Positions 1-6,182 of a DNA stretch of 8,417 nt are shown one piece after another (positions within the stretch are counted from its first letter, which is position 1; the number at the start of each line of letters is the position of its first letter). The stretch comes from Ktedonobacter sp. (GTDB lineage: Bacteria; Chloroflexota; Ktedonobacteria; Ktedonobacterales; Ktedonobacteraceae). Location: contig DMFQ01000115.1 in the NCBI GenBank assembly GCA_003450555.1, positions 1 to 8,417 of the forward strand, read 5' to 3'. The notes under the pieces were generated by a model. That model had not been told where the DNA came from, ran no database searches, and saw only the letters and a program-made list of their open reading frames with translations. The translations under genes and the position numbers were made by a program.

Positions 1-40
1 TCCCTAGCATTCCCTAGCATTCCTTAGTATTCGTTAAAAG
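1..40. repeat. Imperfect 10-bp tandem repeat at the left edge
   Basis: Two identical units TCCCTAGCAT (1-10 and 11-20) are followed by a third unit with two changes, TCCTTAGTAT (21-30), and a decayed fourth, TCGTTAAAAG (31-40). The period is one helical turn, and the array ends about 60 bp before the start of the first gene. It begins at the window edge and may continue leftwards. It could be a small satellite or a helically phased protein-binding array; the sequence does not decide between them. Confidence 0.75.
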
Positions 41-101
41 TCGAGCGTCAATTAGGTACGTTATATATTCATCGCATAGCACATTGAAAGGGGTTGTGGT
101 A

Positions 102-1394
102 ATGGGCGTTTTACTAGGTCAGCTTCCTCCTGCTGAACTTGCACGCTTGAAGGCTGAATTGGCGGAGTCACTAATTGCTCATTTTTGCTATCCGCGTTTT
201 TTTGATTATCGCACGGAATCACTGAGCTCTCGTCCAGTTGATCGTTCAAAACGCCAGGAGGTATGGCTCTACCTGAGTTCGTTTGATTTCACTGCCTGGA
301 ACCGTGTTGACCTGATGTCTTCTGACTTTCAGCATCACGTCGAGCGTCTTTTCATTCACTTCGTACAGCGAAACCGCAGCTTCTTTGGTGAACAGGGGCG
401 TAAGCGTTTGGCCGATATTCGCATGTTGATTGGGACTTCTGCTTTATCAGTCGTTCAAGGTATGCGCCGTCATTTGATGGGCCAGCATCAGAATAATCCT
501 CCCTTTGGCAGTCCCCGTCCCGTCGTTTCCTGGTCTACCATCAATGTATCGAGACGTCCCGAGCCAACCTGGGAGCAAATTTCCTCTTCGTCATCCTTGC
601 TACAGCAGCAACTGCAAGAAGCCCGAGGGGCGCTAAAGCCTGTTTCCCCTCTGCAAGCGGAAGTGCGTCCCGCGATGGCCACTGTGCGCCGCACAAGTGT
701 TAATCGGCCTGAGGCGACAAATGGTAAAGCTACCAACGGCCCTGAACATCGCATTGCCGCAGTCTCTAGCGCCCCCACTGTGCCGGTCAATAGAATCCCA
801 CAGCAATCCAACATACGCAGCACAGCACCTTTAGCAGAACCAAAAAGTACTACCCCTTTAAATCCCGCGTGGAATCCCGCTGCGCCTGTCTCACCACCTA
901 AGGCAGAAGCGGTGGTTTCGCCCGCTGAGCCACAGACTCTCCCGGTGGCATCTGCAACTGTTCCTGTAAAGTCTCCGATCACCGCACGACCAATACCTTC
1001 GCAGGAGACTTTACCACCTTCTCCTGTTACCCCTCATGTCCAGGCTCAATCTCGCCCACTTCCACAGTCTGTGCCAACCGCCCTCTCTACTACCCAGCGT
1101 GAAAGTGCGACTATCCTTGTAAGCGATGAGGACATGGCTATTTTTGAACAACTGCGTCATCAGCTCATCGTCTGGCTACGTGTCGAGGCGATTCGTTCAG
1201 GTTTAGAAATAGCGAATCACGGCCCATCACATCTGATCGAACTGCTGCGTCAGCAAGATAATTGCAACGAGACCCACCTACAAGTTGTCTCGACGCTGCT
1301 CAATCTCTCTAACCAGGTTTTCAAAAATGGTCAGGCCAGTCTCTTTGACTACAAACAAGCCCTCATGTTCCACCTCATGCACACTCGCCGCTAG
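102..1394 (+). CDS. Uncharacterised 430-aa protein with proline-rich central linker
   Basis: I do not recognise a named family. The ATG at 102 is preferred over an in-frame TTG at 84 because AAAGGGG (87-93) sits 8 bases upstream as a Shine-Dalgarno sequence. Three parts are visible. Residues 1-128 look folded and largely helical, rich in aromatic and basic residues (for example PRFFDYR at 31-37 and LYLSSFDFTAW at 56-66). Residues about 130-335 form a low-complexity linker rich in Pro, Ala, Ser, Thr and Gln, expected to be disordered. Residues about 338-430 form a second helical domain (starting SDEDMAIFEQL) that ends close to the stop. No signal peptide or membrane segment is seen, so it is probably cytoplasmic. 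The two-ended design suggests a scaffold or adaptor, but that is inference. It appears to be a single-gene unit, with a hairpin 56 bases past the stop. Confidence 0.8.
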   Translation: MGVLLGQLPPAELARLKAELAESLIAHFCYPRFFDYRTESLSSRPVDRSKRQEVWLYLSSFDFTAWNRVDLMSSDFQHHVERLFIHFVQRNRSFFGEQGRKRLADIRMLIGTSALSVVQGMRRHLMGQHQNNPPFGSPRPVVSWSTINVSRRPEPTWEQISSSSSLLQQQLQEARGALKPVSPLQAEVRPAMATVRRTSVNRPEATNGKATNGPEHRIAAVSSAPTVPVNRIPQQSNIRSTAPLAEPKSTTPLNPAWNPAAPVSPPKAEAVVSPAEPQTLPVASATVPVKSPITARPIPSQETLPPSPVTPHVQAQSRPLPQSVPTALSTTQRESATILVSDEDMAIFEQLRHQLIVWLRVEAIRSGLEIANHGPSHLIELLRQQDNCNETHLQVVSTLLNLSNQVFKNGQASLFDYKQALMFHLMHTRR

Positions 1395-1450
1395 CGGCGC
1401 AAGGACTTTAGCCTGCTGCCCACTTGATTTTCTCTTGCAATACTTTAATG

Positions 1451-1481
1451 CTCCTCTCGCTGCCGCTGGTGACGAGAGGAG
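1451..1481 (+). terminator. Hairpin after the 430-aa gene, possible terminator
   Basis: CTCCTCTCG (1451-1459) and CGAGAGGAG (1473-1481) are perfect 9-bp arms around a 13-base loop, starting 56 bases after the upstream stop codon. The tail that follows (TGTCTTCCTCC) is pyrimidine-rich but not a clean T-run, so this may be a weak intrinsic terminator or a 3' RNA-stabilising stem. Confidence 0.5.
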
Positions 1482-1568
1482 TGTCTTCCTCCATCAAAAT
1501 TTTATTAAGATTGTCAGAAATGTCCCTTTAGGATAGACTTACTGCTTCCTCATCACTTATAACTATGG

Positions 1569-1592
1569 TATAACAGGTATGTGAAATACCTG
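1569..1592. promoter_or_regulatory. Dyad operator candidate next to a TATAAC box
   Basis: CAGGTAT (1574-1580) and ATACCTG (1586-1592) are perfect 7-bp inverted arms separated by GTGAA. The dyad begins on the last base of a -10-like TATAAC (1569-1574), itself a repeat of TATAAC at 1558-1563. No convincing -35 accompanies these boxes. The geometry is that of a dimeric regulator site placed over a transcription start, upstream of the DUF4388-type gene. The regulator is unknown. Confidence 0.4.
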
Positions 1593-1632
1593 AAAGTATG
1601 GGTAAGATGTACATATTTACGTAGAGATGTGT

Positions 1633-1661
1633 TTGACCTCAAATATTTTCGATTTTTTTAT
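1633..1661 (+). promoter_or_regulatory. Sigma70-like promoter for the DUF4388-type gene
   Basis: TTGACC (1633-1638) and TTTTAT (1656-1661) are separated by exactly 17 bases, in an AT-rich stretch directly upstream of the gene. Transcription would start near 1668 and give a leader of about 40 bases that contains the AAAGGGAGA ribosome-binding site (1691-1699). The -35 is strong (5 of 6) and the -10 moderate (4 of 6). Confidence 0.5.
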
Positions 1662-1708
1662 GCATAAATTTGTACTCAAGACAGCATGTTAAAGGGAGAC
1701 CGCGTGTC

Positions 1709-2380
1709 ATGGTAAAAGGCAGGGATAATGCAGCTGAGAGCTTGGGTGATGTGTTAGAATTAGTTCGTATACGCAGGCATAGCGGATCATTAAGTGTGGA
1801 GCGTTTTCAAGGCGGTCGTTTTGAGGAAGGAGAAATTCACTTTCAGAGAGGACAGCCTACCTACGCACATGCCGGGCAAATAACGGGCCAGGAAGCTCTT
1901 ACATGGATGCTAAGTTGGCGCCAGGTATTTTTCTCGTTTATCTTTGAAGAGCCACACACACCAGCCACTGTTTCTTCCGCGCTTTCCGCAAACAGTAGCA
2001 ATACAATCCCAACAGATCTGCTTCCCACAAAATATCCGTTGCCGAACACAAGTGGCGGGCTGCCACTAACAGCCTCAGGTCTTCCACAGGCGAGCAGCAG
2101 GGAGACCCCTAAGAACGTACGTAACTTTGACAACCCGTTCGAATCGGCTGATCCGAATAATGTCCCTGGCACTCCTGGGCTGGAGTGGCTTGTCCCTCAA
2201 AAGCTGGGCAATGATCGCGATGTTTTATCCCTACCACTGACTCGTCCTCAACGCTCGATATACATGCTGGTCGATGGGCGCAGAACAGTCTCAGACCTTT
2301 CCCGCTGCACCAGGAAAAGCACACAAGAGATCGAGCGGCTACTCAGTGAGCTTCGCGAACGCGGCCTGATCTCTGTCTAA
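1709..2380 (+). CDS. DUF4388 (PATAN-like) domain protein with C-terminal winged-helix-like tail
   Basis: A 223-aa protein. The ATG at 1709 is chosen because AAAGGGAGA lies about 10 bases upstream; an in-frame TTG at 1670 has no such site and would fall on the predicted transcription start. Residues about 10-82 match the DUF4388 pattern: an opening SLGDVLELV, a GSLSVE strand, a GEIHFQRGQPTYAHAG segment and an aromatic end (FFSFIFEE). Proteins with this domain in Chloroflexota, Deinococcus-Thermus and Myxococcota are usually linked to signalling or gliding/GTPase regulation. Residues about 83-172 are a Pro/Ser/Asn-rich linker. Residues about 175-223 (LTRPQRSIYMLVDGRRTV, then an LLSELRERGLI helix) resemble the winged-helix-like tail seen on such proteins, which typically distinguishes short regulatory adaptors. 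No kinase, receiver or membrane segment is present. The gene has its own promoter and converges on mfd with a 19-bp gap. The domain call is from pattern recognition; the partner is unknown. Confidence 0.8.
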   Translation: MVKGRDNAAESLGDVLELVRIRRHSGSLSVERFQGGRFEEGEIHFQRGQPTYAHAGQITGQEALTWMLSWRQVFFSFIFEEPHTPATVSSALSANSSNTIPTDLLPTKYPLPNTSGGLPLTASGLPQASSRETPKNVRNFDNPFESADPNNVPGTPGLEWLVPQKLGNDRDVLSLPLTRPQRSIYMLVDGRRTVSDLSRCTRKSTQEIERLLSELRERGLISV

Positions 2381-2394
2381 CTGTTTATCAACAG
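2381..2394. other. Short stem between convergent genes
   Basis: CTGTT (2381-2385) and AACAG (2390-2394) pair perfectly around a 4-base loop. They fill most of the 19-bp gap between the stop codon of the DUF4388-type gene and the stop codon of mfd. There is no T-run on either side, so it is only a weak candidate for a shared bidirectional terminator. Confidence 0.25.
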
Positions 2395-2399
2395 CATGT

Positions 2400-5300
2400 T
2401 CAGGCCGCTACTGTAATCGCGGGCAATAATTCTCGCAACTGCTCAAACCAGTTCGCGCCGAAAAGCCTGCGCGGGATTCGAATCACGCCCTGTTGGACAC
2501 GAGCCTCGTTACGAAAACGCCGGTAGAGCGCAATGCGGTTAGGTACTATCGTCCTTTTCACTGTCAGTACTAGTTCATTATCTTTCAAAGAAATGGCTTC
2601 GAAACCCAAAGCCGCTGCCTCCACCTTCAATCGCACCATCGACAGCAGGTTTTGCACCGGTGGCGGCGGTTCCCCAAACCTGTCATTCATTTCTGCGATC
2701 ATCGCATCGACCTGTTCTGCCCTGTTCAGATTAGCCAATCGCTGATAAAAATTCACTTTCAACGTGCGGTCCCCAATGTACTCATCCGGTAAGTACGAGT
2801 CAAGCGGAAGGTCAACCGACGCGCTTGCTGTAACAGCTTCGGCCTGTTTCCCTTGGAGATCTTGTACTGCTTCGGCCAGCAGCTTACAATAGAGGTCGAA
2901 GCCAACGGAGTTCATGAAACCCGATTGTTCTGCCCCCAGTAGATTCCCCGCTCCCCGAATCTCGAGATCTTTCATCGCGATGCGGAAGCCTGCTCCCAGT
3001 TCAGTGGCTTCGAAAATGGCCCGCAGGCGCTTCTCCTGGATAGGTGTCAGCTTTGCATCCTTGTTGTATAAAAAATAGGAATAGGCCTGCTGTGTCGCCC
3101 GGCCAACCCGTCCGCGCAGTTGATAGAGTTGTGCCAGGCCAAAGTAAGCTGCGTTATTGACGATAATCGTATTGGCGTTGGGAATATCCAACCCGTTCTC
3201 AATAATAGTGGTGGAAATCAGTACATCGTACTCTCCACTTGAGAAATCCATCATCACTCGTTCCAGTTGATCCTCGGCCATCTGCCCGTGCCCGACTACA
3301 AAACGCGCTTCCGGCACCAGTCGCTGCAGCTTTTGCGCGATCACCTGGATCCCCTGTACGCGGTTGTGGACAAAGAAGACCTGTCCACCCCGGTCGATCT
3401 CTCGGAGAATCACCTCTCGAATCAAACTTTCGTCGTATTCTCGAATGGTCGTGCGAATAGGCAGTCTCTCTTGCGGCGGTGTCTCTATGACGCTCATGTC
3501 GCGCAGGTTGACCAGTGACATATGTAACGTGCGTGGAATGGGTGTTGCCGTCATGGTCAGTACATCGATCTCGCTGCGCATTTGCTTCAGCCGCTCCTTG
3601 TGCGTCACGCCGAAACGCTGCTCTTCATCGACAATCAGTAGTCCCAGATTGAGGAAGACCACATCCTTCTGTAACAGGCGATGGGTGCCGATAATGATAT
3701 CTACCTTGCCAAAGGCCAGATCTTCCAGAACCTGCTTCTGCTCTTTCTCCGAGCGGAAGCGGCTCAGCATCTCGACGCGTACTGGATAGGCCTTCAAGCG
3801 CTCTTTGAACGTATTGAAGTGCTGTAAAGCCAGGATCGTCGTAGGCACAAGAATGCCTACTTGTCGCTGATCCAGCACAGCCTTGAATGCTGCACGTAGC
3901 GCCACCTCTGTCTTGCCATAACCAACATCGCCGCAGACCAGCCGGTCCATTGGACGGGGTCGCTCCATGTCGGCCTTGACCTCTTCAATAGCCCGAATCT
4001 GGTCAGGCGTCTCTTCGTATGGGAACGCGTCCTCGAGTTCTTGCAGCCATGGTTGCTCTGAGTCAGGTGAAAAGGCAAATCCCTTGGACGCCTCTCGCTC
4101 GCTATAGAGGCGTAAAAGATCTCGCGCAATGTCCTGAACATCTTCCTTGACCTTCGACTTGGCGCGCGTCCACTCGGTCGTCCCCAGCTTGCTGAGCGCC
4201 GGCACGGAATCCCCCATGCTAATATAGCGTGTGACGCGATCGAGCTGATCGGTCGGAATATACAATTTATCGGTACCAGCATAATGAATGAGCAGGTATT
4301 CGCGTTCAACACCCGTCATATGTAACCGTACAAGCCCCTCGAAGCGCCCTATCCCGTGCTCTTGATGCACAACATAGTCGCCAGGGTTGACCTCGGCGAG
4401 AAATGATGCAGGGGTAATCGGCTTGCGCCGCAGTGCATTGCGCCTCCTTGACCACCCAAAGATTTCTGTATCGGTATAGACGGACAGCCCCAGTGCATGT
4501 GACTGCCATCCTTCCACCAGTTGGCCCTGAATCAGCGTAACCGTGCCAGCTTCTGGCAGCCCCTGGATATTGGTGCCCGGACTGACATGTATGGTGTTAT
4601 CATGGAGAATAGCTTCATCGCTCAATACTTCCGCCATACGCCGTGCCTGCATCGTTACAATGATCACCCGTTCGCGATTTTTTATCGCCTTGCGGCAATC
4701 CAGCGCAAACGCTCGTAGCCGCCCTCCATACGAACTGGCGCTGCTATAACCTGGCATGAGATGCTCTGTGCCGCCTTGAAGTTGTGCATCAAACTCCCCT
4801 TCGGCTGCGGAGAGTATGCCCGCGAAATGTAGTTGCCGCCGTTGCTGTATCTTTGGCTCCAATTGATTCCAGCTAAAATGCCCATCGCGTAGCTGCGCCG
4901 GGTTCTCACGATCGCGCTCGAAGCGCTCCTTCATCTCCTGTGCTTGATCATCCAACTCAGCGATACGATTCTGGATACTTCCAGGGTTGTCAAGAATGAG
5001 CAGGCCGTTCCGTGGGAGATAATCCAGCACGGTCGTCACGTTGTGCAAGTACGGGAGGTAAAAGGTGATATCATCAAAAGAGCGTCGCTGCCGCAGTTCT
5101 TCGAGATCGTGTTTCCAACGTTCCTCGCACTCACGATGCAGCATCTCGCTGTGCAACTGCTCCAATTCTCTGGCAGCCTCTGGGCCGCGTATGGGCAGCG
5201 CTTCACGTGCCGGGCCAACCACACACGAGGCTACAGGATTAAGTGATCGCTGCGTCTCCTGGTCGAATGTGCGCAGCGACTCGATTTCATCACCAAAGAA

Positions 5301-5897
5301 CTCAATGCGTATAGGGCGCGGCAGCGTTGGCGGGAAGAGATCAACGATACCACCTCTATGGCTGAATTGTCCCGGCTCCTCAACCTCTGTCACCGGCTCA
5401 TAACCCAGATTATAGAGATGCTCTAACATCAATGTCAGGTCTACTTCCTGACCAACTTGCAGCGTATAGAGCGTCGCTGAGAGTTCCTGTGGTGGCATCA
5501 CAGGTTGCGTCAGAACGCGCGCCGAACACACAACGATAACATTTCGCTCTTGCCCTGCTAAAGCTATCATTGCCTGCATCCGTTGCTGGGTTGTCAACGC
5601 GTCGCTGATCAATCTCTCGTACGGCAGCGCATCGCGGTCTGGCAGGCAGAGGACATCATTCGGTTGCTCTACAAAAACCTTCAGGCTCTCCACCATCTGG
5701 TTCGCCTGTACCTCGTCGTCAACTACCACTAAAAAAGGCTGTTTTAGCGCTGGAGCGAGCGCGGCTATTACAAATGAGCGTGCAGCCTCAGTAATTCCCG
5801 TGAGCGCTGGCAGCCTCTCACCTTTCCGCATCTGCTCTAGCAAGCGGCGAAACTCCGGTCGCTGTGCCAACAGCGCAAGTAGTCCTTGTAATGTCAC
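2400..5897 (-). CDS. mfd: Transcription-repair coupling factor Mfd
   Basis: A complete 1165-aa Mfd, the usual family length. This cytoplasmic ATP-dependent translocase binds RNA polymerase stalled at a template-strand lesion, pushes it off and recruits UvrA, giving strand-specific nucleotide excision repair. Domains in order: a UvrB-like module at about 25-340, with the conserved RG-x3-DLFP segment at 181-189; the CarD-like RNA polymerase interaction domain at about 503-560 (GDYVVHQEHGIGRF, 506-519); and a RecG-type helicase motor at about 620-985. In the motor, the P-loop GDVGYGKT is at 656-663 (K662), the DEEQ box at 757-760, TATP at 783-786, and QLRGRVGR at 926-933. The translocation motif runs from about 962 to 988 (LGAGFRIAMKDLEIRG). 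The C-terminal regulatory domain is at about 1025-1155. The GTG start is supported by GGAGG 5 bases upstream and by a normal N-terminus. No key residue is missing. The gene is monocistronic with a likely promoter at 6046-6074. Confidence 0.98.
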   Translation of the reverse strand: MTLQGLLALLAQRPEFRRLLEQMRKGERLPALTGITEAARSFVIAALAPALKQPFLVVVDDEVQANQMVESLKVFVEQPNDVLCLPDRDALPYERLISDALTTQQRMQAMIALAGQERNVIVVCSARVLTQPVMPPQELSATLYTLQVGQEVDLTLMLEHLYNLGYEPVTEVEEPGQFSHRGGIVDLFPPTLPRPIRIEFFGDEIESLRTFDQETQRSLNPVASCVVGPAREALPIRGPEAARELEQLHSEMLHRECEERWKHDLEELRQRRSFDDITFYLPYLHNVTTVLDYLPRNGLLILDNPGSIQNRIAELDDQAQEMKERFERDRENPAQLRDGHFSWNQLEPKIQQRRQLHFAGILSAAEGEFDAQLQGGTEHLMPGYSSASSYGGRLRAFALDCRKAIKNRERVIIVTMQARRMAEVLSDEAILHDNTIHVSPGTNIQGLPEAGTVTLIQGQLVEGWQSHALGLSVYTDTEIFGWSRRRNALRRKPITPASFLAEVNPGDYVVHQEHGIGRFEGLVRLHMTGVEREYLLIHYAGTDKLYIPTDQLDRVTRYISMGDSVPALSKLGTTEWTRAKSKVKEDVQDIARDLLRLYSEREASKGFAFSPDSEQPWLQELEDAFPYEETPDQIRAIEEVKADMERPRPMDRLVCGDVGYGKTEVALRAAFKAVLDQRQVGILVPTTILALQHFNTFKERLKAYPVRVEMLSRFRSEKEQKQVLEDLAFGKVDIIIGTHRLLQKDVVFLNLGLLIVDEEQRFGVTHKERLKQMRSEIDVLTMTATPIPRTLHMSLVNLRDMSVIETPPQERLPIRTTIREYDESLIREVILREIDRGGQVFFVHNRVQGIQVIAQKLQRLVPEARFVVGHGQMAEDQLERVMMDFSSGEYDVLISTTIIENGLDIPNANTIIVNNAAYFGLAQLYQLRGRVGRATQQAYSYFLYNKDAKLTPIQEKRLRAIFEATELGAGFRIAMKDLEIRGAGNLLGAEQSGFMNSVGFDLYCKLLAEAVQDLQGKQAEAVTASASVDLPLDSYLPDEYIGDRTLKVNFYQRLANLNRAEQVDAMIAEMNDRFGEPPPPVQNLLSMVRLKVEAAALGFEAISLKDNELVLTVKRTIVPNRIALYRRFRNEARVQQGVIRIPRRLFGANWFEQLRELLPAITVAA

Positions 5898-5924
5898 TCA
5901 ATCCTCCATTGGGCGCAATCGCAT
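5898..5924 (-). other. Possible 8-codon leader ORF abutting the mfd start
   Basis: In the mfd leader, ATG (5924-5922) opens an ORF encoding MRLRPMED that ends in TGA (5900-5898) directly before the GTG start of mfd and in the same frame. It is preceded by GGAGGTG with 3 bases between GGAGG and the ATG, a close spacing. If translated, termination next to the GTG would allow reinitiation and couple mfd expression to leader translation. The mfd ribosome-binding site (GGAGG, 5907-5903) lies inside this ORF. Short chance ORFs are common, so this is a candidate only. Confidence 0.25.
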
Positions 5925-6001
5925 GCACCTCCACGAGCATGAACCATCCCATCACGAGACGTACAAAGCAGCGCGCTTCTGACCCGTATGCAACAACTTT
6001 A

Positions 6002-6026
6002 GGACGTCATGCATTGCATGACGCCC
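6002..6026. promoter_or_regulatory. 25-bp near-perfect palindrome in the mfd leader
   Basis: CGTCATGCA (6005-6013) and TGCATGACG (6015-6023) are perfect 9-bp inverted arms around a single central T. Beyond one mismatched pair (6004/6024) the symmetry continues for two more pairs, giving 11 of 12 matching positions per arm. The site falls at about +13 to +37 of the predicted mfd transcript. As DNA it is a typical two-fold operator. As RNA it could fold only by opening the central pairs, because a 1-base loop is not possible. The binding protein is unknown. Confidence 0.55.
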
Positions 6027-6045
6027 CTGCGGGATGACCTCCATT

Positions 6046-6074
6046 ATCATACAGTACAACGAGTTACACTGCAA
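6046..6074 (-). promoter_or_regulatory. Promoter for mfd
   Basis: Read on the minus strand, TTGCAG (6074-6069) is followed after exactly 17 bases by TATGAT (6051-6046), a good sigma70-like pair. Transcription would begin near 6039 and give a leader of about 140 bases before the mfd GTG. It faces away from the CPBP promoter, and the two -35 boxes are only 15 bases apart. Confidence 0.6.
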
Positions 6075-6089
6075 GATTTCCCGACCCTC

Positions 6090-6119
6090 TTGACAAATAT
6101 CACAGCAATACGTTAATAT
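6090..6119 (+). promoter_or_regulatory. Promoter for the CPBP protease gene
   Basis: A perfect -35 TTGACA (6090-6095) is followed after 18 bases by TAATAT (6114-6119). Transcription would start near 6126, about 57 bases before the ATG at 6183. The -10 end overlaps the first arm of the CTGAAAT repeat cluster, which would suit repression. Confidence 0.6.
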
Positions 6120-6146
6120 TTCAGTAAGCACTGAAATGCTGAAATG
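6118..6146. repeat. Three-copy CTGAAAT motif overlapping the CPBP promoter
   Basis: ATTTCAG (6118-6124) is the exact reverse complement of CTGAAAT at 6131-6137, with a 6-base spacer. The second arm is repeated directly as CTGAAATG CTGAAATG (6131-6138 and 6139-6146). Three copies of one 7-base word, one inverted and two tandem, begin in the -10 box and cover the predicted start of transcription. This is the expected layout of a repressor site, though a leader RNA hairpin formed by the first two copies is also possible. Confidence 0.5.
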
Positions 6147-6182
6147 ATGGTCAATATAATCCAACGCAAGAAGGAAATATAT

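Noticed and set aside
61..101. Promoter for the 430-aa gene with TATATT at 64-69
   Set aside because: No acceptable -35 lies 16-18 bases upstream, so the AT-rich box alone is not enough to call a promoter.
488..982. 164-aa open frame antisense to the 430-aa gene
   Set aside because: It mirrors the Pro/Ala/Ser-rich linker codons of the sense gene, giving a Gly/Ala/Val/Thr-rich translation, has no ribosome-binding site and no recognisable domain.
1285..1536. 83-aa frame running past the end of the 430-aa gene
   Set aside because: It overlaps the conserved-looking C-terminal domain in another phase and includes the hairpin; no ribosome-binding site or domain is present.
3364..3789. 141-aa frame antisense to the mfd helicase motor
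   Set aside because: Its composition (Ser/Arg/Thr-rich, no motif) is that of an antisense shadow, and mfd is intact across the region.
3857..4312. 151-aa frame on the mfd strand in another phase
   Set aside because: It lies wholly inside the clearly conserved RNA polymerase interaction and helicase parts of mfd and reads as a shifted shadow rich in Arg and Ser.
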